Shown here: positions 25,901 to 33,535 of the stretch, one piece after another | Position numbering within the stretch: the first letter of the stretch is position 1 | Layout of the letters: every line of letters begins with the position of its first letter | Made by a program: the position numbers and the translations under genes | NCBI RefSeq assembly: GCF_000023025.1 | Contig: NC_012997.1 | Location: 4,914,392-4,978,391, forward strand | Length of the DNA stretch: 64,000 bases | Reading direction: 5' to 3' | Origin: Teredinibacter turnerae T7901 | GTDB taxonomy: Bacteria; Pseudomonadota; Gammaproteobacteria; Pseudomonadales; Cellvibrionaceae | The notes under the pieces: generated by a model | What the model saw: the letters and a program-made list of their open reading frames with translations, nothing else | Databases searched by the model: none | What the model was told of the DNA's origin: nothing

Positions 25901-26208
25901 CAGCTTACGCGACAAACCCAAACTATTGCGACCAAAAGACACTGCGACATATTAAAAAACAACCAGACACTTTAAATGCGCGGCGAGAACACCGCGCAAA
26001 ATTGCCAATTCTTTGTTAAAGCCAAAACAACCGTAATAAGGACAACCGGTGCCAATTAGTAGATTACTCGCTCTCCGAGGCCAGAACCACATTAAGAGCC
26101 CTACAACTTGCAGCAATTGAAGCTCTAATTTAAGCCGCCAAATCCCTAACTACCCGACAGCGATTAACCAAAATATAGCGCCTCAAAGTTAACTTATTCG
26201 TCGCTTTA
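25901..26208 (-). other. ORF-less cassette, family A
   Basis: 308-base body; blocks ACAACCGGTGCCAATTAG, CTCGCTCTCCGAGGCC (palindrome shortened) and TTAACCAAAATATAGCG are recognisable. It resembles the copy at 31748 most (AAAAACAACCA, CCAAAAGACACTGCGAC). No reading frame. Confidence 0.72.
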
Positions 26209-26306
26209 TAACGCCGCCATAAACGGATGCCGAAGCAACGCGTAGGCAGTCCGGTGTAGGCCGCGCTTTTTTTACGGCCGGAACGTATTTAATGGCCTTG
26301 TTAAGT
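26209..26306 (-). repeat. attC site
   Basis: TAACGCCGCCATAAACGG type, ends GGCCTTGTTAAGT; 98 bases, different from the other types. Confidence 0.88.
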
Positions 26307-26334
26307 GTGATTGTTTGCATAAGAAGATGACTAA

Positions 26335-26595
26335 TTACCTTGCTAGCAAAAGCCACGGTAGTAGCAATGCGATTGCTAAAACAATGTACCCATACCAGCT
26401 GCCTGAAAATAGAAGAGCCGATGATAGTAAGAACACTATGCTTACTTGCCTTGCTTTAACTCCAATCAAGATATGTGTGGTAGTTGGATTTTCCCCAGAG
26501 AAAAAGGTCACTTTGCCTAATATCAAGCCGTACCCGCCAAAAAGAAGCGCTGCGAATGCAAAAAGGTAAATTACGTTCTCTGGTTCGATTTCCAT
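26335..26595 (-). CDS. Small integral membrane protein, unknown function
   Basis: 86 residues (MEIEPENVIYLF start) with three hydrophobic segments: residues ~8-28, ~48-63 and ~66-84, joined by short loops (GENPTTTHILIG). No family recognised. It begins a run of four small membrane-protein cassettes (26.3-28.5 kb). Confidence 0.68.
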   Translation of the reverse strand: MEIEPENVIYLFAFAALLFGGYGLILGKVTFFSGENPTTTHILIGVKARQVSIVFLLSSALLFSGSWYGYIVLAIALLLPWLLLAR

Positions 26596-26603
26596 AAGAC
26601 ACT

Positions 26604-26721
26604 TAACGCCTTGCTCACCTGCACATGCTGCGGAGAGCGTTTTTGTGTGAAAATGGAGCGCCAGCGACACGCACAAAAACGAGCGTAGCAGTATGTGTCA
26701 GCGTGCAGCAACTTGTTATGC
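26604..26721 (-). repeat. attC site
   Basis: CTTGCTCACC-type; ends CAACTTGTTATGC. Confidence 0.92.
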
Positions 26722-26988
26722 GCTTTCACGCCGAGCAAGCTCTTTTTTGTACATTCTTTCGCTAGCACTCCAAGTGAAAAAACCGAAAGCAAGCCCTCCG
26801 AGAGTCCATATGAGTGCGTTTATACAGATTAATACTACTGACATATGACCTTCTTCTGGTTTATTCACAAAAAATGTCATTACAACGAACATAGGTATAC
26901 CCCATGAAACTATACCGTTAACCAGTATAAAATTCCTTTTGCCCTTTATACGTGTATTTTCCCATTTTATAAATTGCTTTTCCTTCAT
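26716..26988 (-). CDS. Small integral membrane protein, unknown function
   Basis: 90 residues: a basic N-terminus (MKEKQFIKWENTRIKGKR), two transmembrane segments (FILVNGIVSWGIPMFVVMTF and VVLICINALIWTLGGLAF), then a basic tail (SERMYKKELARRESA). Likely cytoplasmic N and C termini. No family recognised. The stop overlaps the attC core. Confidence 0.68.
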   Translation of the reverse strand: MKEKQFIKWENTRIKGKRNFILVNGIVSWGIPMFVVMTFFVNKPEEGHMSVVLICINALIWTLGGLAFGFFTWSASERMYKKELARRESA

Positions 26989-27022
26989 ACCCTATTCTTA
27001 ACCCTATAGCTAATTTGCCGCA

Positions 27023-27132
27023 TAACGCCTTTGTAACGGGCATTTTTGTGTAGTGGAGTTTTGCGGTAAAGTGGCGAAGCCACCGCAAAACGGAGCGTAG
27101 CAAAAAATGTCCTGTTGACAAACTTGTTAGAA
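27023..27132 (-). repeat. attC site
   Basis: TAACGCCTTTGTAACGGGC type; twin of 12714; ends CAAACTTGTTAGAA. Confidence 0.92.
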
Positions 27133-27552
27133 TTTTTTGCGTCCCTCTAAAGCCAACGTACCGGCCAAAACCAGATAAAATGTGGCACCGGCTAGTGCCG
27201 CGAGGGGAACTTGATTGAAGGTATTGTGGCTCCATTTGAAAACCATTAACACCCAAAAGGTACCGACACAAAATGCCCCTGCGATTGCCGTACATATTAA
27301 ATCATATTTCCAACTTTTACATCGAATAGCAGTTTTCGCCAAGCCTCGACATAATTCCCCAACGCCGATGCAACCGATAAATATATTTAGCATATAAAAG
27401 TTGATGCTAACAACCCAGCCAATTAAAGTTGCGATAAGCTGGAGCAAATAATACCCAACAATATATGTTCCGCCGTATATAACAACGAGTGCGGCCCCCA
27501 ATAGTTCTGGACGATTATTTTCTAAAATTATTCCTATTAATCTGGTGTACAT
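27127..27552 (-). CDS. Integral membrane cassette protein, unknown function
   Basis: 141 residues with four hydrophobic segments (starting near residues 18, 38, 85 and 115) and basic patches (KTAIRCKSWKYD, LEGRKKF). The start at 27552 (MYTRLIGIIL) fits the cassette boundary. No family recognised. Confidence 0.68.
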   Translation of the reverse strand: MYTRLIGIILENNRPELLGAALVVIYGGTYIVGYYLLQLIATLIGWVVSINFYMLNIFIGCIGVGELCRGLAKTAIRCKSWKYDLICTAIAGAFCVGTFWVLMVFKWSHNTFNQVPLAALAGATFYLVLAGTLALEGRKKF

Positions 27553-27565
27553 TTTCGATGAATTC

Positions 27566-27681
27566 TAACGCCTTGCTCAGCTGCACATACCGCGGAGAGC
27601 GTTTTTGTGTAATATTGAGCGCCAGCGAAATACACAAAAACGAGCGCAGCAGTATGTGTCTGCTGGAGCAATTTGTTATGA
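27566..27681 (-). repeat. attC site
   Basis: CTTGCTCAGC-type; ends CAATTTGTTATGA, forming the stop codon of the next gene. Confidence 0.92.
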
Positions 27682-27933
27682 GTTTTTGTCTTTATTGCCA
27701 CGCTTGCCCATGTAAATACGCCAACTAAGCGCTGCGGACTTCACTTTACCCCTAGCTTTAGTTAATGAATACTTAGCTGGAATCTTGGGCTTAGACCAGC
27801 CAAACAAAGCTATAAGTAAGTAAAACAACAGAATTAACAACCAAACAACAGACTCTACCAAGTAGAATGCTATTGGAAGTACGATTTCAAGTGTTGGCGC
27901 AATTAAAAATATAAGGATTTCTATAAACCCCAT
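27676..27933 (-). CDS. Small membrane protein, MGFIEIL family, copy 2
   Basis: 85 residues, almost identical to 25463-25720, with conservative changes only (for example LVAP to LIAP, TALFSW to IALFGW, GTVKSAAFSWRSY to GKVKSAALSWRIY). Because changes are mostly silent or conservative, the protein has probably been under selection since duplication. Function unknown. Confidence 0.68.
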   Translation of the reverse strand: MGFIEILIFLIAPTLEIVLPIAFYLVESVVWLLILLFYLLIALFGWSKPKIPAKYSLTKARGKVKSAALSWRIYMGKRGNKDKNS

Positions 27934-27999
27934 AATAAGGCCAACGAATAACCCTACAATATCCTCAATGAAAGCGAAGTGCTCCTTTGCCGATACTCA

Positions 28000-28099
28000 T
28001 AACGCCTTGCTCTGCCGCATTTTTGGAGTGGAGAATTTTGTGCTATTTAAGCACAAAAGGCGCAACGGAAAAAATGTCGGCAGGAGCAACTTGTTAAGT
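28000..28099 (-). repeat. attC site
   Basis: TAACGCCTTGCTCTGCCGC type, centre TGTGCTATTTAAGCACA; ends CAACTTGTTAAGT. Confidence 0.9.
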
Positions 28100-28456
28100 G
28101 CCCCTGACATATTCTATTAATAAAAACACGCCGCCAACCAATAAACTTACGGCTGAAACAGCCAGTACATGACTGTAAGGAACACCGATGTACATACCTA
28201 TAACCATTGCAGCAATACCAAATGACGCTGCATAAACCGATACTGCACTAATTTTAGGATACCGAAATGAAGCAACTATAGCGGTTATCACGCACCCAAG
28301 GCCGATAAAAGAAAGTATGGTTAATGCAAACGATCCAAACTCTCGGAACATTGCGTGACTGAATATTGATAGACCGAATAAGCACATGCCAACCCAAAGA
28401 AGGCCCGCTGGGGCAATAAGTATTACCAAAAGTAATTTTTTAATTTTTATACTCAT
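28094..28456 (-). CDS. Integral membrane cassette protein, unknown function
   Basis: 120 residues beginning MSIKIKKLLLVILI, with four transmembrane segments (near residues 8-30, 38-60, 66-86 and 92-115). Start at 28456; longer frames run into the attC. No family recognised. Confidence 0.68.
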   Translation of the reverse strand: MSIKIKKLLLVILIAPAGLLWVGMCLFGLSIFSHAMFREFGSFALTILSFIGLGCVITAIVASFRYPKISAVSVYAASFGIAAMVIGMYIGVPYSHVLAVSAVSLLVGGVFLLIEYVRGT

Positions 28457-28471
28457 AAGCCTGACAGCACT

Positions 28472-28583
28472 TAACGCCGTGCAGCAGCGGCCGCAGTGGA
28501 GGAGCTTGTTTTTTGTGGCGGCGTAGCGTTTAGCCACGAAAAACAAGCTCCGAAACGCAGGTCCTGCTGGCTGACTTGGTTAT
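28472..28583 (-). repeat. attC site
   Basis: GTGCAGCAGC-type; ends CTGACTTGGTTAT. Confidence 0.92.
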
Positions 28584-28892
28584 AAAAGCTTACGCGACAA
28601 GCCCAAATTATTGGGACCAAACGAACCTGCGACATATTAAAAACAACTACTCACTTTAAATGTGCGATGAGAACACCGCGCAAAATTGCCAATTTTATTC
28701 AAAGCCCAAACGACCGCGAAGAGAACGACCGGTACCAATTAGAAGCTGACTCGCTCTCCTGGAGCCAGAACCACATTAAAAACCCTACAACTTGCACCGA
28801 CTAAAGCTCTAATTTGATCCACCAAATCCCTAACTACCCGACAGCGCTTAACCAAAACAGAGCGCTTCAGAATTGAAGCTTTCGACGCTTTA
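28584..28892 (-). other. ORF-less cassette, family A
   Basis: 309-base body, closest to the copies at 11524 and 11945. Blocks GACCGGTACCAATTAG and CTCGCTCTCCTGGAGCC (palindrome partly lost) present; the ACTTGCAGCAAGT palindrome is changed to ACTTGCACCGACT. No frame. Confidence 0.73.
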
Positions 28893-28985
28893 TAACGCCC
28901 AGCACAGGGGCCGTAATGTAGGCGCGAAGCGTCGAAATGGAGGTCCAAGCCGCGCAGCGGCTGAGCCTGATGCTGATTGTTATGC
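28893..28985 (-). repeat. attC site
   Basis: CCAGCACAGG-type; first of three nearly identical sites spaced 463 bases apart. Confidence 0.92.
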
Positions 28986-29355
28986 ATTGCCCTGCCGAAC
29001 ACAACCAACCCCAACGAAACTGCTTAAGAGCCTGCAAAATGACAGCGCCCATTTAAAACTTACAGACTAAACCGACGCCGACATTCCCGACGATTACGCA
29101 CCTCAAACAAAGGCACACACCGCTTACCTTGCACACAACCAGGTTAAATAAAGTTGCCAGGATTAACCAACGATCAAGCTAAAAACGGATGCAACTTTAT
29201 TTGACCGCTTAATTGGTGCATACATTTACAGAGCCACCCCACTACCAATGCGACCGAAGGTGGCGTTACCCAAAACTAAATATTGCGTACCACCGGTTTT
29301 GCAGCCTTATCAAATACCAACTAGCCAGAGTTTCATTTAAAGGCTCAGCGACGCA
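28986..29355 (-). other. ORF-less cassette, family B, tandem unit 1
   Basis: 370-base body. Contains a perfect 12-base inverted repeat: AAATAAAGTTGC (29146-29157) and GCAACTTTATTT (29191-29202), separated by 33 bases, and the pair CCGAAGGTGG / CCACCGG further right. No conserved frame. Unit length with attC is 463 bases, repeated twice more to the right. Confidence 0.78.
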
Positions 29356-29448
29356 TAACGCCCAGCACAGGGGCCGTAATGTAGGCGCGAAGCGCCGAAA
29401 TGGAGGTCCAAGCCGCGCAGCGGCTGATCCTGATGCTGATTGTTATGC
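29356..29448 (-). repeat. attC site
   Basis: CCAGCACAGG-type; second of the tandem set. Confidence 0.92.
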
Positions 29449-29818
29449 ATTGCCCTGCCGAACACAACCAACCCCAACGAAACTGCTTAAGAGCCTGCAA
29501 AATGACAGCGGCCATTTAAAACTTACAGACTAAACCGACGCCGACATTCCCGACTATTAAGCACCTCAAACAAAGGCACACACCGCTTACCTTGCACACA
29601 ACCAGGTTAAATAAAGTTGCCAGGATTAACCAACGATCAAGCTAAAAACGGATGCAACTTTATGTGACCGCTTAATTGGTGCATACATTTACAGAGCCAC
29701 CCCACTACCAATGCGACCGAAGGTGGCGTTACCCAAAACTAAATATTGCGTACCACCGGTTTTGCAGCCTTCTCAAATACCAACTAGCCAGAGTTTCATT
29801 TAAAGGCTCAGCGACGCA
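29449..29818 (-). other. ORF-less cassette, family B, tandem unit 2
   Basis: 370-base body differing from unit 1 at only a few positions (for example GACTATTAAGC versus GACGATTACGC, and TTTATGTGACC versus TTTATTTGACC, which shortens the inverted repeat by two pairs). Recent tandem copy. Confidence 0.78.
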
Positions 29819-29911
29819 TAACGCCCAGCACAGGGGCCGTAATGTAGGCGCGAAGCGCCGAAATGGAGGTCCAAGCCGCGTAGCGGCTAAACCTGATGCT
29901 GATTGTTATGC
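29819..29911 (-). repeat. attC site
   Basis: CCAGCACAGG-type; third of the tandem set. Confidence 0.92.
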
Positions 29912-30280
29912 ATTGCCCTGCCGAACACAACCAACCCCAACGAAACTACTTAAGAGCCTGCAAAATGACAGCGCCCATTTAAAACCTACAGACTAAAACG
30001 ACGCCGACATTCCCGACTATTAAGCACCTCAAACAAAGGCACGCACTGCATACCTTGCACAAAACCAGGTGAAATAAAGTTGCCCTAACCACCTAGATAT
30101 TTGACTACGATCTAATACAACTTTATTTGACCGATTGATTGGTACAAACTCTAACGAAGCTACCCCACTAACAACGCGACCGAAGGTTACGTTACTCAAC
30201 AACAAATATTGCGTACCACCAGTTCCGCAACCTTCTCAAAGCCAACTAGCCAGAGTTTCATTTAAAGGCTCAGCGACGCA
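29912..30280 (-). other. ORF-less cassette, family B, tandem unit 3
   Basis: 369-base body. Its left third matches units 1 and 2, but the right two thirds match the copy at 19901 better (CCCTAACCACCTAGA, CTACGATCTAATACAAC). It looks like a mosaic or an independent family B copy. Inverted repeat AATAAAGTTG / CAACTTTATT kept. Confidence 0.75.
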
Positions 30281-30394
30281 TAACGCCGTGCAGCAGCGGC
30301 CGCAGTGGAGGAGCTTGTTTTTTGTGGCAGCGTAGCGTTTGGCCACTAAAAACAAGCTCCGAAACGCAGGTCCTGCTGACTGACGTTGTTATGC
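30281..30394 (-). repeat. attC site
   Basis: GTGCAGCAGC-type; ends TGACGTTGTTATGC. Confidence 0.92.
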
Positions 30395-30754
30395 ATTTTC
30401 TTGACCCAGGGTGGGCTTTGTTACGAATATCGCCCAACACAGAATAGTTACGACCAACACATACAGAGTGTAAGCGACGGGGTCTCCCGATAGCACATAA
30501 CTTTTTTCACCTCCTATTATTTTCAATACCTCTTGAGTAGTTGACCATAAATATATCCCTGAAAATACTACCGAAACTGACAATACAACTGCCCAATTGA
30601 ATATGGTCGGGTAAAAGACAACTGAAAGCGCCACAATAGAAAAACCCCAATAAATATGGTGAGTGCCATGAACGAAACCCATTAAAAATGAAACAATAGC
30701 TACCGCGATGTAAACATATTTGTGTTTAGTAACTCTTTTTCGAGTTAAAAACAT
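30389..30754 (-). CDS. Integral membrane cassette protein, unknown function
   Basis: About 121 residues (MFLTRKRVTKHKYVYI), with four hydrophobic segments and a short polar loop (STTQEVLKIIGGEKSYVLSGD) before the last one. The ATG at 30754 is preceded by GGAAG at a good distance; a TTG two codons upstream is less likely. No family recognised. The stop overlaps the attC core. Confidence 0.68.
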   Translation of the reverse strand: MFLTRKRVTKHKYVYIAVAIVSFLMGFVHGTHHIYWGFSIVALSVVFYPTIFNWAVVLSVSVVFSGIYLWSTTQEVLKIIGGEKSYVLSGDPVAYTLYVLVVTILCWAIFVTKPTLGQENA

Positions 30755-30779
30755 ATCCAACTTCCATTACTTGGATGCA

Positions 30780-30892
30780 TAACGCCTACAGCACCCGCCC
30801 ACACAGTGGAGCTTGGTTTTGTGCAATAATGAGCGTAGCGAATGCACAAAATCAAGCGTAGCAGTGTGGGCCTGGTGGCTGTTATTGTTATA
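30780..30892 (-). repeat. attC site
   Basis: CTACAGCACC-type; ends TTATTGTTATAA. Confidence 0.92.
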
Positions 30893-31200
30893 ACGGCTTA
30901 CGCGACAACCTCCAATTATTGGGACCAAACGGCTCTGCGACATATTAAAAACTACTACTCACTCTAAATGTACGATGAGAACACCGCGAAAAATTCCCAA
31001 TTATGTTCAAAGTCCAAACGAATGCGAAAAGAACGACCGGTACCAATTATGAGCTGACTCGCTCTCCGAGAGCCAGAACCACATTAAGAACCTTACAACT
31101 TGCAGCAAGTAAAGCTCTAATTTAAGCCACCAAATCCCCAACTACCCGACAACGATTAACCAAAACATAGCGCTTTAACGTTAACGTTTCCGATGCTTTA
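30893..31200 (-). other. ORF-less cassette, family A
   Basis: 308-base body with GACCGGTACCAATTATG, CTCGCTCTCCGAGAGCC, ACTTGCAGCAAGT and TTAACCAAAACATAGCG. The frame that is open in the 19501 copy is closed here by TAA. Confidence 0.74.
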
Positions 31201-31316
31201 TAACGCCTTGCTCAGCTGCACATACTGCGGAGAGCGTTTTTGTGTAAAATTGAGCGCCAGCGAAATACACAAAAACGAGCGCAGCAGTATGTGTCTGCTG
31301 GAGCAATTTGTTATGA
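31201..31316 (-). repeat. attC site
   Basis: CTTGCTCAGC-type; ends CAATTTGTTATGA. Confidence 0.92.
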
Positions 31317-31568
31317 GTTTTTGTCTTTATTGCCACGCTTGCCCATGTAACTACGCCAACTATCCGCTGCGGACTTCTCTTTACCCCTAGCTTTAGTTAA
31401 TGAATACTTAGCTGGGATCTTGGGCTTAGACCAACTAAACAAAGCTATAAGTAAGTAAAACAACAGAATTTACAACCAAACAACAGCCTCTACCAAGTAG
31501 AATGCTATTGGAAGTACGATTTCAAGTGTTGGCGCAATTAAAAATATAAGGATTTCTATAAACCTCAT
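31311..31568 (-). pseudogene. MGFIEIL-family membrane protein, copy 3, with premature stop
   Basis: Aligned base for base with 25463-25720 and 27676-27933, but a T-to-A change turns the TTA leucine codon into TAA at 31470-31472, cutting the protein inside its second membrane segment after VVWL. The second residue is also changed (MGF to MRF). The rest of the frame is intact down to the stop in the attC core, so this copy decayed recently. Confidence 0.78.
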
Positions 31569-31634
31569 AATAAGGCCAACGAATAACCCTACAATGTCCT
31601 CAATGAAAGCGAAGTGCTCCTTTGCCGATACTCA

Positions 31635-31747
31635 TAACGCCTACAGCACCTGCCCACAATGTGAAGCTTGGTTTTGTGCAACAATGAGCGTAGCGAATGC
31701 ACAAAATCAAGCGTAGCAGTGTGGGTCTGGTGGCTGTAATTGTTATA
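31635..31747 (-). repeat. attC site
   Basis: CTACAGCACC-type; ends AATTGTTATAA. Confidence 0.92.
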
Positions 31748-32055
31748 ACAGCTTACGCGACAAACCCAAAATATTGCGGCCAAAAGACACTGCGACATAT
31801 TAAAAAACAACCACCCAGTTTAAATGTGCGACAAGAACGCCGTGCGAAATTGCCAATTATTTTTAAAGCCCAAACGAATGCGAAAAGAACAACCGGTACC
31901 AATTAGCAGATGACTCGCTCTCCGAGGCCAGAACTACATTAGGAACCCCACAAATTGCAGCAAGTAAAACTCTAATTTGAGCCACCTAACCCCTAGCTAC
32001 CCGACAACGCTTAACCAAAAAATAGCGCTTAAAAGTTAACGTTTTCGGAGCTTTA
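31748..32055 (-). other. ORF-less cassette, family A
   Basis: 308-base body, the most platform-proximal copy. Blocks ACAACCGGTACCAATTAG and CTCGCTCTCCGAGGCC; closest to the copy at 25901. No frame. Confidence 0.73.
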
Positions 32056-32160
32056 TAACGCCGCAAACAGCGGCAGTTTTGGAGTTGTGTTTTTGTGGCA
32101 TGCTTTTCCGCCACAAAAAAAGCAACGGAAAAACTGTCCGGCTGATTTGCTTTGTTAAGA
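32056..32160 (-). repeat. attC site, last on the right
   Basis: TAACGCCGCAAACAGCGG type, centre TTTTTGTGGCATGC ... CCGCCACAAAAAAA; ends GCTTTGTTAAG. It is the attC of the phosphatase unit to its right; no further attC was found beyond it. Confidence 0.9.
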
Positions 32161-32162
32161 GC

Positions 32163-32489
32163 CTAATCCTTGAGATATTGAGGCACAAGACTTTCAAGCT
32201 CCTGAACCAACTCAGGGTCCATATATTGATAGTTATCAGGGATATCTAATACGTAAATTGGCTTGTGATCAAGTAAGCGGGTGTATTCTGCTTTAAGTCG
32301 GTTCTTATGCTTCGACTCCATTGTGAATATAACGTCAGCCCAGCGGATATCCGCTGGGCTGACAGTTCTTCTCGCTTTTGGGCTGGTACCTGCTGATTTA
32401 ACATTAAAATCGGCATGCTTTCGCCATATGGTTTCAGCCGTAGGACTACGCCATTGATTCCGGCTACATATAAATAGTAAGTTCTTCAT
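32163..32489 (-). CDS. Low-molecular-weight protein tyrosine phosphatase-like
   Basis: 108 residues with the LMW-PTP signature at the very N-terminus: CSRNQWRS fits CX5R(S/T), with C8 as nucleophile, and the DIPDN segment near the C-terminus supplies the probable general-acid Asp. It is shorter than classical LMW-PTPs (~150 residues), like a known group of compact bacterial members. It would hydrolyse phosphotyrosine or small phosphomonoesters. It overlaps the upstream small gene by four bases (ATGA), so the two are co-translated. As the first cassette (or the first chromosomal gene) it would be best placed for expression. A link to the distant EPS locus is not supported. Confidence 0.85.
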   Translation of the reverse strand: MKNLLFICSRNQWRSPTAETIWRKHADFNVKSAGTSPKARRTVSPADIRWADVIFTMESKHKNRLKAEYTRLLDHKPIYVLDIPDNYQYMDPELVQELESLVPQYLKD

Positions 32490-32710
32490 TTGTCTTCATC
32501 CAAAGGCTGCTCATTATCCAATGTTTGCCGAACAGTCTTCTTTGGGTAGTCGATACCAAGCTGCGTGGCTCTACGGAGTTTTTCACCTCTCGTATACATC
32601 AACTTCCAGTTTTTCTCAGCTATCCATTGCTTTTCACGAGTTTCTCCATTTTTTCTAGACTTTACCTTTGCCTTAAACTTTCTCCAGGCTTTATTTCTTA
32701 CAATATCCAT
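32486..32710 (-). CDS. Small basic protein, unknown function
   Basis: 74 residues, strongly basic N-terminal two thirds (KAWRKFKAKVKSRKNGETRE) and an acidic tail (DNEQPLDEDK). No signal or membrane segment. It directly precedes and overlaps the phosphatase gene, suggesting a functional pair. It could bind nucleic acid or be a substrate or partner of the phosphatase; no family recognised. Confidence 0.65.
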   Translation of the reverse strand: MDIVRNKAWRKFKAKVKSRKNGETREKQWIAEKNWKLMYTRGEKLRRATQLGIDYPKKTVRQTLDNEQPLDEDK

Positions 32711-33049
32711 CGTTTATTCCTCATTAGATTATCGGGTTCAGCAGCCGCGATAATACGGAGGATGATCTTCGAGCCGATTGGCTCTTAACATTTTATTCTA
32801 CGTCCAAAAGGCAATATGCCAGCTATCCATACAAAAATACATCCACGGGACAGGTTTTCTCTGCTAAATTTCCCCGCGTAGCCACATAACCTGCTTAGAA
32901 TCAAAAGCTTATACCAACATCCTCGAATGCCCCTAGGGTAAATATCGGCTTGTGAACCAAATTTAACCGTATATCTCTGTGATTTTGTTACATATTCTGT
33001 ATGGTATTTTCACATAGCCGTTATCGATATGGACCTTGTACAAAACGCA
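32711..33049. other. Right boundary of the array, no gene seen
   Basis: 339 bases between the small basic gene and the thioredoxin-like gene. No integrase gene, no attC and no convincing attI were recognised. This is where an integron platform would be expected from cassette polarity. AT-rich, with no long open frame of plausible composition. Confidence 0.5.
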
Positions 33050-33535
33050 TCACTTCGACATCGGTCGCTTTTCCAGCTCTTGGTTATCTATGGCCTTCAA
33101 CAATGCCTCAAACCAATCGTTTAGCGAATTCACTTTGGCATTTCGTGCGGTCGCAAACTCACCACCCTGTGCCACATAGTAAATGCCTTGGTCTTTATCC
33201 AATATTGCAATCGATGGAATTCCTTTTTCGATCGGTTTACCGAAGCGGCTGGCAAATTCGATATTATTGTCCCAACGGCCAACATCAACGTGAATAACGC
33301 TAAAATTATTATCTATAGTTTTCGCAAGTGGTGGCTCGGTTATTTTTTTATTCAGGCTTCTGCAATCTGGACACCAATCAGCCCCGAATATTACCAACAC
33401 CAATTTATCTTTTTCCTTCGCACTTACTAATGCGGCTTTCAAATCTTTATCTGGATTAGCTTTTGGGTCGTAACCTGTTTCAGCGTTTGCGAAGTTTGTT
33501 AATAGTAAACATAAAATTAAAACTAGATTTTTCAT
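33050..33535 (-). CDS. Periplasmic thioredoxin-fold protein
   Basis: 161 residues: signal peptide MKNLVLILCLLLTNFANA, then a thioredoxin-like domain with the redox motif WCPDC in FGADWCPDCRSL, a VIHVDVGRWD strand and the cis-proline segment KGIPSIAILD. It probably reduces or isomerises disulfides, or acts in a related redox job in the periplasm. Domain type is closest to the Thioredoxin_7/DsbD-C group. It stands alone on the minus strand, just outside the array. The start at 33535 opens the signal peptide. Confidence 0.86.
   Translation of the reverse strand: MKNLVLILCLLLTNFANAETGYDPKANPDKDLKAALVSAKEKDKLVLVIFGADWCPDCRSLNKKITEPPLAKTIDNNFSVIHVDVGRWDNNIEFASRFGKPIEKGIPSIAILDKDQGIYYVAQGGEFATARNAKVNSLNDWFEALLKAIDNQELEKRPMSK

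Noticed and set aside
28739-29996. Repeated plus-strand frames of 65-106 codons with [10 protein letters not shown] in each family B unit
   Set aside because: They are the translation of the attC palindrome and recur only because the unit is repeated; no conserved start or codon bias.
11524-32055. Family A/B cassettes as toxin-antitoxin cassettes
   Set aside because: No pair of short frames with toxin or antitoxin motifs survives across copies. No known TA family was recognised elsewhere in the array either.
10924-32160. Regularly spaced repeats suggestive of a CRISPR array
   Set aside because: Repeat units are 90-135 bases, imperfect palindromes of several types, with genes as spacers; this is an attC array, and no cas genes are present.
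32163-32489. Phosphatase as the Wzb partner of the EPS locus
   Set aside because: There is no Wzc kinase, the gene is 10 kb away next to an attC, and it is shorter than Wzb.
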